From contig WJJT01000054.1 of assembly GCA_014729555.1 (NCBI GenBank), positions 1-51,245 on the forward strand: DNA of 51,245 nt, written 5' to 3'. The notes beneath the pieces are model-generated. The model saw only the letters and a list, made by a program, of their open reading frames with translations. It was not told the DNA's origin and made no database searches. Positions 1-9,896 of the stretch are shown in pieces. This DNA is from Candidatus Woesearchaeota archaeon (lineage in GTDB: Archaea > Nanobdellota > Nanobdellia > Woesearchaeales > ARS49). The translations under genes were made by a program, and so were the position numbers. Positions within the stretch are counted from its first letter, which is position 1. Each line of letters starts with the position of its first letter.

Positions 1-389
1 AACAAATCCCCTTCTTTTTCTGCTGCATGCTCCACTACATCAATAAGGGCGTTACCATACTCTCCGAGCTCAGCAGAACCAACTTTGCCGCGATTTTTAT
101 ATGCATCAAGCTGCATTCCATAACAAATACCAAGATAAGGAACACCTTCAGGAAGATTCTGAGGAGCGCCTTCATCTGTGACAGAACACTTTCCACCAGA
201 ACCAATAATACCTGCAAGACCCATCTCATCAATATCTTCCTGCGCGGTTTTATGTGACAATAAAACAGCATTAACTCCAAGATTAAGAATTCTCTTTCTG
301 ATTAAATTAGTGTACTGTCCACCATTATCAATAATGCCAATCTGAGGCTTTATACCGCCATCAGGCAAAAGTTCTTCTCCCGCACCCAT
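1..389 (-). CDS. guaAA: GMP synthase glutamine amidotransferase subunit (N-terminal part; cut by window edge)
   Basis: Reading the minus strand from ATG at 389, the frame stays open to the window edge (about 129 residues). It shows the class I glutamine amidotransferase start (IGIIDNGGQYTNLI) and the nucleophile elbow GICYGMQ, where the Cys attacks glutamine and releases ammonia. In archaea this is often a separate subunit that feeds the GuaAB synthetase making GMP from XMP, and this reading lacks any N-terminal synthetase part. A TATA-like stretch at 408-418 lies about 27 bases upstream, so the message is probably leaderless. The C-terminal His/Glu of the triad lies outside the window. A different class I amidotransferase partner cannot be excluded, but the N-terminus fits GuaA best. 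Confidence 0.8.
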   Translation of the reverse strand, partial: MGAGEELLPDGGIKPQIGIIDNGGQYTNLIRKRILNLGVNAVLLSHKTAQEDIDEMGLAGIIGSGGKCSVTDEGAPQNLPEGVPYLGICYGMQLDAYKNRGKVGSAELGEYGNALIDVVEHAAEKEGDL

Positions 390-466
390 AAAATGCAAAA
401 ACCGGTGTTTAATTAAAAGTATTTCTATGCTGGAAAAGCGATTTTAGAAAACCCAATGCCAATACA

Positions 467-474
467 TTTATATA
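467..474 (+). promoter_or_regulatory. TATA box of the Ca2+ ATPase gene
   Basis: TTTATATA centred 27 bases before the ATG at 498. It makes the ATG at 498 the first base of the message and rules out the upstream in-frame ATG at 456. The same spacing recurs before many first genes of operons in this window. Confidence 0.7.
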
Positions 475-497
475 CCTGTATTTCCAAACAAAAAACC

Positions 498-3116
498 ATG
501 ACAGATTATTATTTAAAATCTGAAAAAGAGGTATTACAGGAATTACAGACTTCTGAAAAAGGGCTGTCACAATCAGAGGCAGAGGAAAGGCTGGAGAAAT
601 ACGGGCCAAACAAGATAGAGGAAGCAGACAAGATACATCCACTGCAGATACTTGCAAGGCAGTTCAAGAGCCCACTAGTGTGGATACTAATAATAGCAAT
701 GGTAATCTCATTCTTTGTGAAAGAATACACAGACTTCTATGTCATACTCGCAATAGTAATACTAAACGCAATACTCGGGTTTGTGCAGGAATACAGGGCA
801 GAGACAGCAATAGCAGCACTAAAGAAAATGATATCACAAAAAGCAATAGTGATACGAAGCGGAGTGCAGAAAGAGATAGATGCAACAGAAATCGTTCCAG
901 GAGACATACTAATACTTGAAACAGGAGAAAAAGTGCCAGCAGACGCAAGACTCACAGCCACAACAAACCTTGAGACACAGGAAGCAGCACTGACAGGGGA
1001 ATCAGTTCCTGTGAAAAAAGAGGCAATAGCACTCAGAAGCACAACACCAGTGGCAGACAGAAAAAACATGGTCTTCAATGGAACAGTAATCACAAAAGGA
1101 AGAGGAAAAGCAATTGTAGTTGCAACAGGAATGACTACAGAAATAGGAAAAATAGCAAAACTGATCAAAGAAGCACAGCCAGAGCCAACACCATTACAGA
1201 AAAAACTCAAGCATCTCAGCCAATTCCTTGGCATAGCAGTAATCGCAATAGCACTAATAGTATTCGGCGCAGGAATGCTCTACGGCAATGAACTCTTTGC
1301 AATGTTCCTTGCAGCAGTAGCACTTGCAGTAGCAGCAATACCAGAAGGACTGCCGGCAGTGGTGACAGTCGCGCTTGCAATGGGAGTCAAGAAAATGGCA
1401 AAACGCAATGCCCTTGTGAGAAAACTCCCAAGCGTAGAAACACTCGGGGCGTGCACAGTCATCTGCTCTGACAAGACAGGAACACTCACGCACAACCAAA
1501 TGACTGTCAAGAAAATATATGCGAATGATGAAGTTGTTGATGTCAGCGGCTCAGGATATGACCCAGAAGGAAAATTCACAAAAAACACAAACAGGTTTGA
1601 AAAACTTCTTTTAGCAGGGGTTCTGAACAACAACTCAAGCCTGAACAAGGAAAACAGCACCTGGCACGTGGTAGGAGACCCAACAGAAGCAGCACTGCTA
1701 GTGAGCGCTGAAAAAGCAGGACTGGACATATCAAGCCTCAAAGACAAATGCAAAAGAATAGAGGAAATAGAATTCACAGCAGAAAGAAAAAGAATGACAA
1801 CAGTAAACAAGGTAGGGCAGGAACACCTTGCATTCACAAAAGGAGCGCCAGAAGTCATACTAAAACTCTGCAACAGGATGCAGGTAAACGGAAAAACAGT
1901 CAGGCTCTCAAAAAAAGACAAGGACAAGATACTTGAAATGAACGAGAAATTCGCAGGAAACGCACTAAGAGTGCTCGGCTTCGCATACAAAGAAGTCTCA
2001 GGAAAAGTGTCAAGAAAAGAGCTTGAAGAAAACATGATATTCCTCGGCCTTCAGGGAATGATAGACCCTCCAAGGCCAGAGGTAAAAGAGGCAATAGCAA
2101 AATGCAGGACAGCAGGAATAAAAGTAATAATGGTAACAGGAGACCACAATGCAACAGCAATGGCAATAGCAAAACAGATAGGAATGCCAGGAAAAGCCCT
2201 GACAGGAGAAGAACTGGAAAACACAGAAAACCTTGAAGACCAGGTTGAAGACATTGCAGTGTTTGCAAGAGTAAACCCTTCACACAAAATAAAGATAATA
2301 GAGGCGCTCAAGAAAAAAGACCACATAGTTGCAATGACAGGAGACGGGGTGAATGACGCTCCTGCCCTTAAAAAAGCAGACCTTGGCATAGCAATGGGAA
2401 TAACAGGAACAGACGTGAGCAAGGAAGCAAGCGACATGATACTGGCAGATGACAACTTTGCATCAATAGTGAGCGCAGTAGAGGAGGGAAGAAACATATT
2501 TGACAACATTAAAAAATTTGTAGAATACCTGTTATCAAGCAACATGGGAGAGGTCCTGACAATCTTCATAGGAATACTCCTGAAAATGCCACTGCCGCTG
2601 ATGGCGATACAAATCCTGTGGATAAATTTAGTTACAGACGGCGCCCCTGCACTGGCGCTAAGCGCAGAACCGCCAGAACCAGGAATAATGAAAAGAAAAC
2701 CAAGAAAAGCACAGGAAAAAATAGTAAACAAAAAAAGAGGAATAATGATATTCCTGATAGGCATAATAATGATGCTCGGCACCCTTGGAATATTCCAGTG
2801 GTATAATCCTGAAGTAAACCTTACATATGCACAAACAATCGCATTCACAACACTGATGATGTACCAGATGTTCAACGTGCTAAACATGAGATCAGAGGAT
2901 TATTCCATATTCAGTTTAGGATTGTTTACAAACAAATGGCTAATAGGAGCAATACTGTTATCTGTCGGACTGCAGGTTGCAGTAGTTCATCTACCATTCA
3001 TGAACCCAATATTCGGGACAACAGCACTAACAGCCCTGGACTGGGTATACGCAGTCCTGATAAGCTCATCAGTGCTGATATTTGGAGAGATAGTAAAACT
3101 ATTCACAAAAGTGTAA
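498..3116 (+). CDS. P-type Ca2+-transporting ATPase (SERCA/PMR1 type)
   Basis: An 872-residue P2-type ATPase that would pump Ca2+ out of the cytoplasm. Motifs in order: TGES (166-169, dephosphorylation), PEGLP in M4 (282-286), CSDKTGTLT with phosphorylated Asp325, GDPTEAAL in the nucleotide domain, GDGVNDAP near 615. Membrane ligands of both SERCA calcium sites appear kept: Glu283 (M4), Asn682 and Glu685 in SSNMGEV (M5), Asn710 and Asp714 in NLVTDG (M6). This supports Ca2+ rather than Na+/K+ or H+ transport. The start is set at 498 by the TATA box, so the message is leaderless. One base separates it from a CaCA-type exchanger, so the two probably form a calcium efflux operon. Confidence 0.93.
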   Translation: MTDYYLKSEKEVLQELQTSEKGLSQSEAEERLEKYGPNKIEEADKIHPLQILARQFKSPLVWILIIAMVISFFVKEYTDFYVILAIVILNAILGFVQEYRAETAIAALKKMISQKAIVIRSGVQKEIDATEIVPGDILILETGEKVPADARLTATTNLETQEAALTGESVPVKKEAIALRSTTPVADRKNMVFNGTVITKGRGKAIVVATGMTTEIGKIAKLIKEAQPEPTPLQKKLKHLSQFLGIAVIAIALIVFGAGMLYGNELFAMFLAAVALAVAAIPEGLPAVVTVALAMGVKKMAKRNALVRKLPSVETLGACTVICSDKTGTLTHNQMTVKKIYANDEVVDVSGSGYDPEGKFTKNTNRFEKLLLAGVLNNNSSLNKENSTWHVVGDPTEAALLVSAEKAGLDISSLKDKCKRIEEIEFTAERKRMTTVNKVGQEHLAFTKGAPEVILKLCNRMQVNGKTVRLSKKDKDKILEMNEKFAGNALRVLGFAYKEVSGKVSRKELEENMIFLGLQGMIDPPRPEVKEAIAKCRTAGIKVIMVTGDHNATAMAIAKQIGMPGKALTGEELENTENLEDQVEDIAVFARVNPSHKIKIIEALKKKDHIVAMTGDGVNDAPALKKADLGIAMGITGTDVSKEASDMILADDNFASIVSAVEEGRNIFDNIKKFVEYLLSSNMGEVLTIFIGILLKMPLPLMAIQILWINLVTDGAPALALSAEPPEPGIMKRKPRKAQEKIVNKKRGIMIFLIGIIMMLGTLGIFQWYNPEVNLTYAQTIAFTTLMMYQMFNVLNMRSEDYSIFSLGLFTNKWLIGAILLSVGLQVAVVHLPFMNPIFGTTALTALDWVYAVLISSSVLIFGEIVKLFTKV

Positions 3117-3117
3117 A

Positions 3118-4101
3118 ATGGTATTTGCAAACATAATGGAAATGGGCCAGTCATTTGGCCACAATTACCCTGTCATATTCTACTCTATAGCCTGTGTTCT
3201 CAGCCTGATAATTGTATTGAAAGCATCTGATTTGGCAATCTACGGCATTTCCAATTATGCAAAAAAGCTGGGGATAAGCCATTACTTGATTGGATTTTTA
3301 GTGGTTGCAGTAGGAACCTCTCTTCCAGAATTAGTAGCATCCATAACAGGAGCATTAGCAGGGCAGACAAGCATGATATTCGGCACAGTAGTGGGCTCAA
3401 ATATCAGCGACCTGACATTGGTTTTAGGAATAATGGTAATAGTCGGCAGAACAATAAAAATGGAACACCCAATAGTTGGAAAAACATTTTTCCAGACACT
3501 TGCATTGGCTGCCTTGCCTGTAATTCTTGTCAGTGACGGAGCCTTGACAAGACCAGACGGAGTGATATTATTAGCCGGCTTTGGGGCATACATTGCAAGC
3601 CTCTGGCTCAAAGAAGGAAAACTCGGCAAGATGAAAAAAGACGTCAAGCTAAAGACATTATGGAAAGACGGATTTGTATTTGCAGGATGCATAGTTGCGC
3701 TGTTATTGGGTGCAAGGTGGCTGATTTATTCTGCATCACAGATAGCAGCAATAGCAGGAATACCACCATATGTTGTTGGTTTAACAATCATTGCACTCGG
3801 CACTTCTTTACCAGAAGTAATGGTAGAGGTAAAATCAATACTAAAAGGAATAAGCTCATTAGCATTTGGGGACTTACTAGGCTCAGTAATAGCAAACTCA
3901 ACAATGGTGCTTGGAGTAATAGCACTAATACACCCAATAGAAATCGCATTTAATTCTATAATATTTGCCTGCGCAATAATGATAGCAACAGTGCTGTTAG
4001 GCCTGTATTTCATGACAAAAAAACAGATAACCTGGAAACACGGCATTGTACTGGTTTCAATCTATGTTGTATTCTTTGTGATGCAGTTCTTTTTAATGTA
4101 A
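3118..4101 (+). CDS. Calcium/sodium antiporter family (CaCA, YrbG-like) membrane protein
   Basis: A 327-residue protein of about ten membrane segments with the two internal alpha repeats that define the CaCA superfamily: GTSLPE at about 66-71 and again at 228-233. Their acidic residues bind the cation. It would exchange Ca2+ for Na+ (or K+/H+) across the membrane. It starts one base after the ATPase stop, so the two are translated from one message. Ion specificity cannot be read from sequence alone. Confidence 0.9.
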   Translation: MVFANIMEMGQSFGHNYPVIFYSIACVLSLIIVLKASDLAIYGISNYAKKLGISHYLIGFLVVAVGTSLPELVASITGALAGQTSMIFGTVVGSNISDLTLVLGIMVIVGRTIKMEHPIVGKTFFQTLALAALPVILVSDGALTRPDGVILLAGFGAYIASLWLKEGKLGKMKKDVKLKTLWKDGFVFAGCIVALLLGARWLIYSASQIAAIAGIPPYVVGLTIIALGTSLPEVMVEVKSILKGISSLAFGDLLGSVIANSTMVLGVIALIHPIEIAFNSIIFACAIMIATVLLGLYFMTKKQITWKHGIVLVSIYVVFFVMQFFLM

Positions 4102-4130
4102 TTACCTTTTAGCGGTGTTTACACACAAAC

Positions 4131-4138
4131 TTTATAAA
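4131..4138 (+). promoter_or_regulatory. TATA box before beta-propeller lipoprotein
   Basis: TTTATAAA. Transcription would start near 4162, leaving a short leader that carries GGGGGAC before the chosen ATG at 4190. Confidence 0.5.
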
Positions 4139-4189
4139 GGGCGGCTTTCTTTATTTTACATAACACAAAATATGGGGGACAATACAAAA

Positions 4190-5827
4190 ATGGTATTCAA
4201 AAGAATAAAATCAGGATTAATTACACTAGCAGCATTAGCAGCACTACTGGCACCAGGATGCTCAGAAAAAACCAACACAGAATACATTTATCCAGAAAAC
4301 ACGCAGCAAATACCGACAGCTGCGCTTAAGGCAGTATCTGATGACGGAGAGTATGCAGCACTAAGCATGAAAGACAAGACAGACCTGGAAGCCATGCTAT
4401 TCAGTGCAGGCACAGGAACCACAAAAAACATGTCAAATTCCCCGCTTGCAAGTGATTTTGCAAGAACCTTTGCAGGGCACAACCTTGTGACAACAACAAG
4501 AGACGAAAAGAACAATGCGCAAATAAAAATATACAATACAGCAGGAGACACAATCTTTACATCAGACAAATTCAACTGGGTAAATGACGTCATTTCATAT
4601 CCAGACAACACAAAAATTATATTCAACGGAACAGACTATGACCACTACAGCCATGTGCATTCACACACAATAGGAAGCCAGAGTGCAGAAAAACTATTCC
4701 CTGATGCAAAAGCAAGCTATGTAGAGGTAAAATCACAGGATGATTCTGTCATCTTCATGTATGCATTCAGCCCTTCAAACGGAGACACATTATACATGCT
4801 AAAGACAGCAGACGACACAATAACACCAATAGTAAACCTGCCAGCAAACCAGGTCTTTGAAATCTCAAAAAACAACGCAACAGCCATACTTTACGATTGG
4901 AACAACCAAAGAATAAAAACAGTGGATACAGCCACTGCAGACGTACAAGCAGCAGACATACCTGCTGGCAAGCAGTTTCAAAATGTAGACAGGCTCTCTG
5001 AAACCGGGCTTGGAGCAATGCTGCAGTTTGGAGACACTGCAACTGGAAAAACAGAGTTCTGGCACTTTAACACACAAAACAGAACACTAGATTTTGTAAC
5101 AGAGAGAGCCACAGGAACAGCACACAGGTATCCAATGCAAATCTCTCCAGACGGAAAAACAACTGTGTTCAGCAAGCATGACTCTTCAACAGGAGACGGC
5201 GTACTAATTCATAATGCAGACACTTCTGATCTCTATAATCCAATAGGAACAGCAACAACCTGGGCAGACTGCAGAGGATTCAGCTCAGACGGAAAAGCAA
5301 TAATCCAGTATGATGACAGCGCCACAGGCGATAACAAGGCAGTTCTGCATGACACTGAAACAAAAACAAACACAGCCCTGGGAGATGCTGCAAATTACAG
5401 GCTTCACTGGTGCAATGACCCAACACCTGCCAGGAATCACCTGCCAATAAACGCAGCAGACCTGTCAACAGGATGGAATGTAGTGCTGCTTGAAGACTTG
5501 GCAAACAGCGGAAGAAAAGTCATCAGCCAGGCAGGGATAGACCTTGAATACATGGGGGCATCACCAGACAGCAAGTACATACTGCTAAAAGGGAAAAACA
5601 ATTCATCTCAAGAGAACCCAGCAAACCTGTTCGTGTATAATATTGAAGATGAAGAACTGACACAAGCCACACACAATACAGACCCAAGGCTTGACTGGAT
5701 ATACTTATCAATGCACTCAAAAGACGGCAGCAATGCATACTTTGAGGAAAAGTTTGACAACGGAACAAGCCTGGTGAAAGAGCTGGATTATGAAACACTT
5801 GAAGTGAAAGAAGTGGCTTATCAGTAG
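4190..5827 (+). CDS. Secreted TolB/WD-like beta-propeller lipoprotein
   Basis: A 545-residue exported protein. Residues 1-24 form a basic start, a hydrophobic stretch and the lipobox LAPGC, so Cys24 would be lipidated. The rest shows repeated blades with the SPDGK/SPDSK-type turn seen in TolB and DPP-IV N-terminal propellers (for example ISPDGKTTVF and ASPDSKYILLK). No catalytic motif was seen, so a binding role on the cell surface is likely. The start at 4190 is chosen because it is preceded by GGGGG at the spacing used by other genes here and gives a clean signal peptide. ATG 4172 is an alternative. It follows the calcium genes, but its own TATA box makes it a separate unit. Confidence 0.78.
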   Translation: MVFKRIKSGLITLAALAALLAPGCSEKTNTEYIYPENTQQIPTAALKAVSDDGEYAALSMKDKTDLEAMLFSAGTGTTKNMSNSPLASDFARTFAGHNLVTTTRDEKNNAQIKIYNTAGDTIFTSDKFNWVNDVISYPDNTKIIFNGTDYDHYSHVHSHTIGSQSAEKLFPDAKASYVEVKSQDDSVIFMYAFSPSNGDTLYMLKTADDTITPIVNLPANQVFEISKNNATAILYDWNNQRIKTVDTATADVQAADIPAGKQFQNVDRLSETGLGAMLQFGDTATGKTEFWHFNTQNRTLDFVTERATGTAHRYPMQISPDGKTTVFSKHDSSTGDGVLIHNADTSDLYNPIGTATTWADCRGFSSDGKAIIQYDDSATGDNKAVLHDTETKTNTALGDAANYRLHWCNDPTPARNHLPINAADLSTGWNVVLLEDLANSGRKVISQAGIDLEYMGASPDSKYILLKGKNNSSQENPANLFVYNIEDEELTQATHNTDPRLDWIYLSMHSKDGSNAYFEEKFDNGTSLVKELDYETLEVKEVAYQ

Positions 5828-5844
5828 ATTTTTTATTTTTAATA

Positions 5845-6252
5845 TTATTCTTTCCTAAACAAATCTTCTAAAACAATCCTATCATTATCAGAAATCTTCA
5901 GGCTTTTCAATTCATCAAAAGAAAAAAGACTCAAATCCCTGCCTTCTTCCTACTGTTTTCTCAAGAAATCAATAGAATACCCTAATGGCGCGGTGTAAAC
6001 AAATTTCTCAAACAAGCCAGGCTTTTCCTGCGCCTCATAGCTCTTAAAAAATTTAAAGTCTTTAAGCTCAATGCCAAGCTCTTCCCCAGCCTCTCTTACC
6101 ACTGCCTGCTCTGGAGTTTCGCCTTCTTCAATGCCGCCACCAAAAAAAGCCCAGTAATCAGGCAAAAGCTTTGCAGATTCAGACCTATGCTGAAGAAGAA
6201 CCTTATCTTCTGCGTCTCTCAAAACAAACAATGCAACTCTTCTTGCGTACAT
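5845..6252 (-). pseudogene. NUDIX hydrolase gene interrupted by an in-frame TAG
   Basis: The minus-strand frame from ATG 6252 has a full NUDIX box (GGGIEEGETPEQAVVREAGE, then ELGIE), which binds the metal and hydrolyses nucleoside-diphosphate-linked compounds. The frame meets TAG at 5950-5952 after 100 residues. It then continues without another stop for 34 codons reading EEGRDLSLFSFDELKSLK and on to TAA at 5845. That downstream part looks like a normal NUDIX C-terminus. A TATA box at 6275-6282 suggests a leaderless transcript. Possible explanations are a recent nonsense mutation (CAG to TAG is one base), an assembly error, or readthrough. A shortened 100-residue protein may still fold. Confidence 0.75.
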
Positions 6253-6284
6253 GCAATAAAATAACAGAACAAAGTTTATAAAAC

Positions 6285-7514
6285 TTATCTCTTAATCCTA
6301 AAAAATATCCATATTACCGGCAGGAAAACAAATGCAGAAGCAAATATTGTCAGTCTTGCCCCAAATACATCAACCAAGGGGCCTGCAATCAAAGTAGAAA
6401 CAGCACCGCCTATTGCAAGGACCATTGACTGCATTGATGTTATTGTTGCACGCATTCTTGATGGGATTTTTTTCTGGATAAATGGGTTAAGTATCGGGTA
6501 TGTGAAGCTGCCAATCTCAAATAATGCTATCAGAAGCAGTAATCCCACAATCGGTCCTGCTACAAAGATTATGCTCAGCGTCATAATGCAATTAAGAATA
6601 AAACTGAACCTCAAAATCTTGATATCCTTGTATCTGCGCAATGCAGGCTTTGCCAGAAATGGAAGCAGGATCCCAAAAACAGCTGCAAGGCTTCTCATCC
6701 ACCCAAAATCCTTTAATTCAAAACCAAGCTCTATAAGCATCGGCTGATATGCAAAGCCAAGTATTCCTCCAATAAGACCAAACAATAACATAGAAATAAA
6801 CACAAGGAGCAATACAGTGTGATGCCTGATGTAAGAAGCACCTTTTCTAGAGTAATGCAAGACACCCAGTAGTTGCAGATGTATTTTCTTCTTCTTTCTC
6901 TTAAAATCCTCTTTTGTGAACAGCAACAAAACCAAAAGCGCAAAAGATATGCCTGCAGCCTGGAAAAACCAAACAAAATCAGCGCCAAAAAACACGTGAT
7001 TAAACAGAACATAAGTCTCATCTGCATCAAACACCATCAATATCCCTGTCAGCAAGACCCCTGCAAGCAGGATGCCTGCAGATGCCAGGCTGCGATATTT
7101 AACATAAAAATCAGGTATGTACTCTTTCTTGTTCTGCTTCTTGAGATAATCAATGACCCAAGCCTCTTCTGCACCAGACCTGAATGTGATGGCAATGCCC
7201 ATCATCGTGAACAGTAGTATAAGAACCAAAAAGCTCTGTATAAACGGCGCGAGAACTGCAAACAATATCATGAGAAGAAAGCCGATGGCAACACTGGTTT
7301 TCCTGCCAAAAATATCAGCAACAGCCCCTGTAGGGACTTCGAAAAGAAAAGTGGCTACAATCAAAATACTCATGCCAACACCAACTTCTGTAAATGAAAA
7401 CCCCTTCTGCACAAAATAAACAGTCCATATCAAGGAGCCAATCCCAAAAATGTGCTCAATAAATAAGAATAAGTAAAACGGCCAAAGCAGTCTTAATTCC
7501 TCTTTTTTGAACAT
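6285..7514 (-). CDS. MFS transporter
   Basis: A 409-residue protein with about twelve hydrophobic segments in two halves and a basic central loop (FKRKKKKIHL). The loop after the second segment reads VADIFGRKTSVAIG, the typical MFS motif A (GxxxDxxGRR-like). It resembles proteobacterial and archaeal permeases of unknown substrate. A TATA-like TTTTAAATA at about 7537-7546 supports a leaderless start at 7514. It is read separately from the oxidoreductase operon that ends just upstream. Confidence 0.85.
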   Translation of the reverse strand: MFKKEELRLLWPFYLFLFIEHIFGIGSLIWTVYFVQKGFSFTEVGVGMSILIVATFLFEVPTGAVADIFGRKTSVAIGFLLMILFAVLAPFIQSFLVLILLFTMMGIAITFRSGAEEAWVIDYLKKQNKKEYIPDFYVKYRSLASAGILLAGVLLTGILMVFDADETYVLFNHVFFGADFVWFFQAAGISFALLVLLLFTKEDFKRKKKKIHLQLLGVLHYSRKGASYIRHHTVLLLVFISMLLFGLIGGILGFAYQPMLIELGFELKDFGWMRSLAAVFGILLPFLAKPALRRYKDIKILRFSFILNCIMTLSIIFVAGPIVGLLLLIALFEIGSFTYPILNPFIQKKIPSRMRATITSMQSMVLAIGGAVSTLIAGPLVDVFGARLTIFASAFVFLPVIWIFFRIKR

Positions 7515-7552
7515 AACCCAGAATCAGAAAGATGTATTTAAAATCTTTTCTA

Positions 7553-8461
7553 TCAATACTCCTCAGCTTCCCAGAACCGTCCGTTAGTAATCCTTTCCCA
7601 CTCTTTGATCACTGTTTCCTGAATCTCTCCAATCTGCTCCTCAGTTAAATGCTTAAAGCGTCCTTGAATCTTTAAAGCTTCTTTGACAGGAATCATCTCA
7701 GGCTTGTGATTGATTGTTATTTTCTTTTTCTCAATCTCATAGAGAGGCCACATGCCAGACTCAACCATAAGTTTACCAGATTTTATAGTCTCATGCGGCT
7801 TGACAAGCCAGCCAGGCTCGCAAGGAGACAACAAATCAATAAAAACAGAACCCTCAACCTTGGCAGCCTTTCTTAACTTCCTGATAAAATCAAAAGGAAA
7901 AGAGACACAAGCAGTAGCACAATAATCAGCACCACCCATAGCCATCATCTTAGCCATGTTCTTCCTGGGCAAAGGATTGCCAATAGGAGGCGGTGTAGTA
8001 GTAGTCCTGGCATACTTCTCAGTAGCAGAAGTGCACTGATGCCCTGTATTGGCAAACTGGCAGTTATTATAACAAATGTAAATAATCTTTTCCCTCCTGT
8101 GAATCATTCCACTTAAAGACTGTAAACCAATATCATAAGTAGCGCCATCACCAGCATAAACAACAACATGAGTATCCTTGTCTTTCTTAAGAGCCTTCAA
8201 GCCCATCAAGATACCAGCAGCAACAGAGCCGCCATTCTCAATAGCACCATGAACCCAGGGAATCCTGTAAGGAGTAAAAGGCCAGGTAGCAGTAAGAGTC
8301 ATGCAGCCAGAAGAATTAACCATAATAACATTCCTGCCCAAAGCAATAAGAGTCAATCTAATACCCAAGACAGGATTACAGCCAGCACAAGCAAAAGTGC
8401 CTCCAGTAAGCAAGTGCGGTTTCTTCATCTCCTCTTTTATGTTAAAATCTACATCTGCCAT
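7553..8461 (-). CDS. porB: 2-oxoacid:ferredoxin oxidoreductase beta subunit (PorB type)
   Basis: A 302-residue thiamine-diphosphate-binding subunit. It has the cluster ligands C25 and C28 (FACAGC) with C53, and the ThDP motif GDG (104-106) ending in NN at about 132-133. With PorA, PorD and PorG it would oxidise a 2-oxoacid to acyl-CoA and CO2, reducing ferredoxin. It overlaps porA by 13 bases and is the last gene of the operon. The named substrate is pyruvate for the best-known homologues, but neighbouring genes suggest amino-acid-derived 2-oxoacids as well. Confidence 0.92.
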   Translation of the reverse strand: MADVDFNIKEEMKKPHLLTGGTFACAGCNPVLGIRLTLIALGRNVIMVNSSGCMTLTATWPFTPYRIPWVHGAIENGGSVAAGILMGLKALKKDKDTHVVVYAGDGATYDIGLQSLSGMIHRREKIIYICYNNCQFANTGHQCTSATEKYARTTTTPPPIGNPLPRKNMAKMMAMGGADYCATACVSFPFDFIRKLRKAAKVEGSVFIDLLSPCEPGWLVKPHETIKSGKLMVESGMWPLYEIEKKKITINHKPEMIPVKEALKIQGRFKHLTEEQIGEIQETVIKEWERITNGRFWEAEEY

Positions 8462-9588
8462 TTTCTATCATCTGCCTTAGCTTTTAAAACATCATTCAGG
8501 ATATCAACATAATCATCTTCTGAAACAAAATTTCCTCCTAAACCCTGAATATAATTACAAACAACATTTTTACAACCAGACAAGGCCATCTTGACCTCTG
8601 GATAAAGAATACCACCCATGCCAGGACAGATATTCTGGTCAATAACAGCAATATTATCAATCTTTTCAAGAGCCTTTCTTAACTGCTTTTCAGGAAAAGG
8701 CCTGAACAACCTAATCCTTAACAAACCAACCTTTTTTCCTTTTTTCCGCATTTTATCAACAGCAGAACGGGCAATAGTTGAGTTAGCACCAATCATCACA
8801 ATCACAGCCTTTGCATCCTTTGTCTTATACTCATCCAAAAACTCATACTTCCTGCCAGTCACTTTAGCCCAGGCTTTCTGAACATTGTCAACAACATCAA
8901 AAGAATCAAGCATAGCCTTATGCAATTGCTGCCTATACCTCATGTAATCAAGGCCCATTGCAGGAATACCCAGAGTCATAGGCTTCTTGACATCCAGCCT
9001 GACCTCTAATTCAGGATGAGACAGGAACTTGTCAACAAGCTTTTGCTCAGGAACATCAACCTCTGTCCTTGTGTAAGAATGCACAAAACCATCCATGTTA
9101 ACAATAACAGGAAGCAAAATCTTAGGATTCTCAGAAATCCTGTAAGCCATAATCACACTATCCAAGACCTCCTGATTAGTCTCGCAAATCAGCATAATCC
9201 AGCCAGCATCACGCATGGCCAAGGTATCATTGTGATCAGGCCACAAACCGATAGGAGCAGACAAGCACCTTGAGACTGTTGTAAGCACCATAGGAGTCCT
9301 GCAGCCAGAAATAATAGGAAGCATCTCATGCATCAACAACAAGCCCTGAGACGAAGTTGCTGAAAAAGTCCTTGCACCAGTCATAGAAGCACCCAAGCAA
9401 GCGCTTGCAGCACTATGCTCTGACTCCAACACAACAAACTCTCCAGGAAATTTTCCATCAGCCTTCCAGGCAGCAATAGTCTCAATAATCTCAGTAGTGG
9501 GAGTGATAGGAAAAACAGGAACACACTGCACCTTAGCCCTACGAGCACCCCATGCAGCACAAGCATTACCATCAAGTATGTCAATCAT
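8449..9588 (-). CDS. porA: 2-oxoacid:ferredoxin oxidoreductase alpha subunit
   Basis: A 379-residue alpha subunit with the conserved N-terminal region for ThDP and substrate (PITPTTEIIETIAAWK, LESEHSAASACLGASMTGA, TSSQGLLLMHE) and a C-terminal transketolase-like domain (IAVIDQNICPGMGG). Its ATG overlaps the porD stop as ATGA, so the two are translationally coupled. With PorB it forms the catalytic core. Confidence 0.92.
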   Translation of the reverse strand: MIDILDGNACAAWGARRAKVQCVPVFPITPTTEIIETIAAWKADGKFPGEFVVLESEHSAASACLGASMTGARTFSATSSQGLLLMHEMLPIISGCRTPMVLTTVSRCLSAPIGLWPDHNDTLAMRDAGWIMLICETNQEVLDSVIMAYRISENPKILLPVIVNMDGFVHSYTRTEVDVPEQKLVDKFLSHPELEVRLDVKKPMTLGIPAMGLDYMRYRQQLHKAMLDSFDVVDNVQKAWAKVTGRKYEFLDEYKTKDAKAVIVMIGANSTIARSAVDKMRKKGKKVGLLRIRLFRPFPEKQLRKALEKIDNIAVIDQNICPGMGGILYPEVKMALSGCKNVVCNYIQGLGGNFVSEDDYVDILNDVLKAKADDRKWQM

Positions 9589-9896
9589 TTTTTATGCAGC
9601 TTACCCCTCTCTTGCTCAACTGAAATACACTTAACAGGACAAACCTCAACACAAAGCAGGCAGCCCTTGCAGACCTTTGAATTACACACAGGAAAACCCT
9701 CTTTGTTAAAATCATAAGCAGCATCTGGGCAATGCAACCAGCACATACCGCACTTAATGCATTTGTCATAATCAATAACAGGCTTGAAAGTGCGCCAATT
9801 AGCACGCTCAATCAACTGCTGCTTTTCAACAGCATGAGGAATGCCTTTCTTGCCCAAATTCTTAATGTCCTTTTCCTTGATAATCTTGCTCAACAT
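9585..9896 (-). CDS. porD: 2-oxoacid:ferredoxin oxidoreductase delta subunit (2x[4Fe-4S] ferredoxin)
   Basis: A 103-residue protein with two ferredoxin-type cluster motifs: C46-x2-C49-x2-C52-x3-C56-P and C76-x2-C79-x2-C82-x3-C86-P. It carries electrons from the ThDP site to free ferredoxin. It sits between porG and porA with overlaps of 7 and 4 bases. Confidence 0.93.
   Translation of the reverse strand: MLSKIIKEKDIKNLGKKGIPHAVEKQQLIERANWRTFKPVIDYDKCIKCGMCWLHCPDAAYDFNKEGFPVCNSKVCKGCLLCVEVCPVKCISVEQERGKLHKK

Noticed and set aside
5950-5952. TAG read as pyrrolysine or general stop-codon reassignment
   Set aside because: Many genes in the window end at TAG and no tRNA with CUA anticodon was seen; a single mutation or assembly error is simpler.
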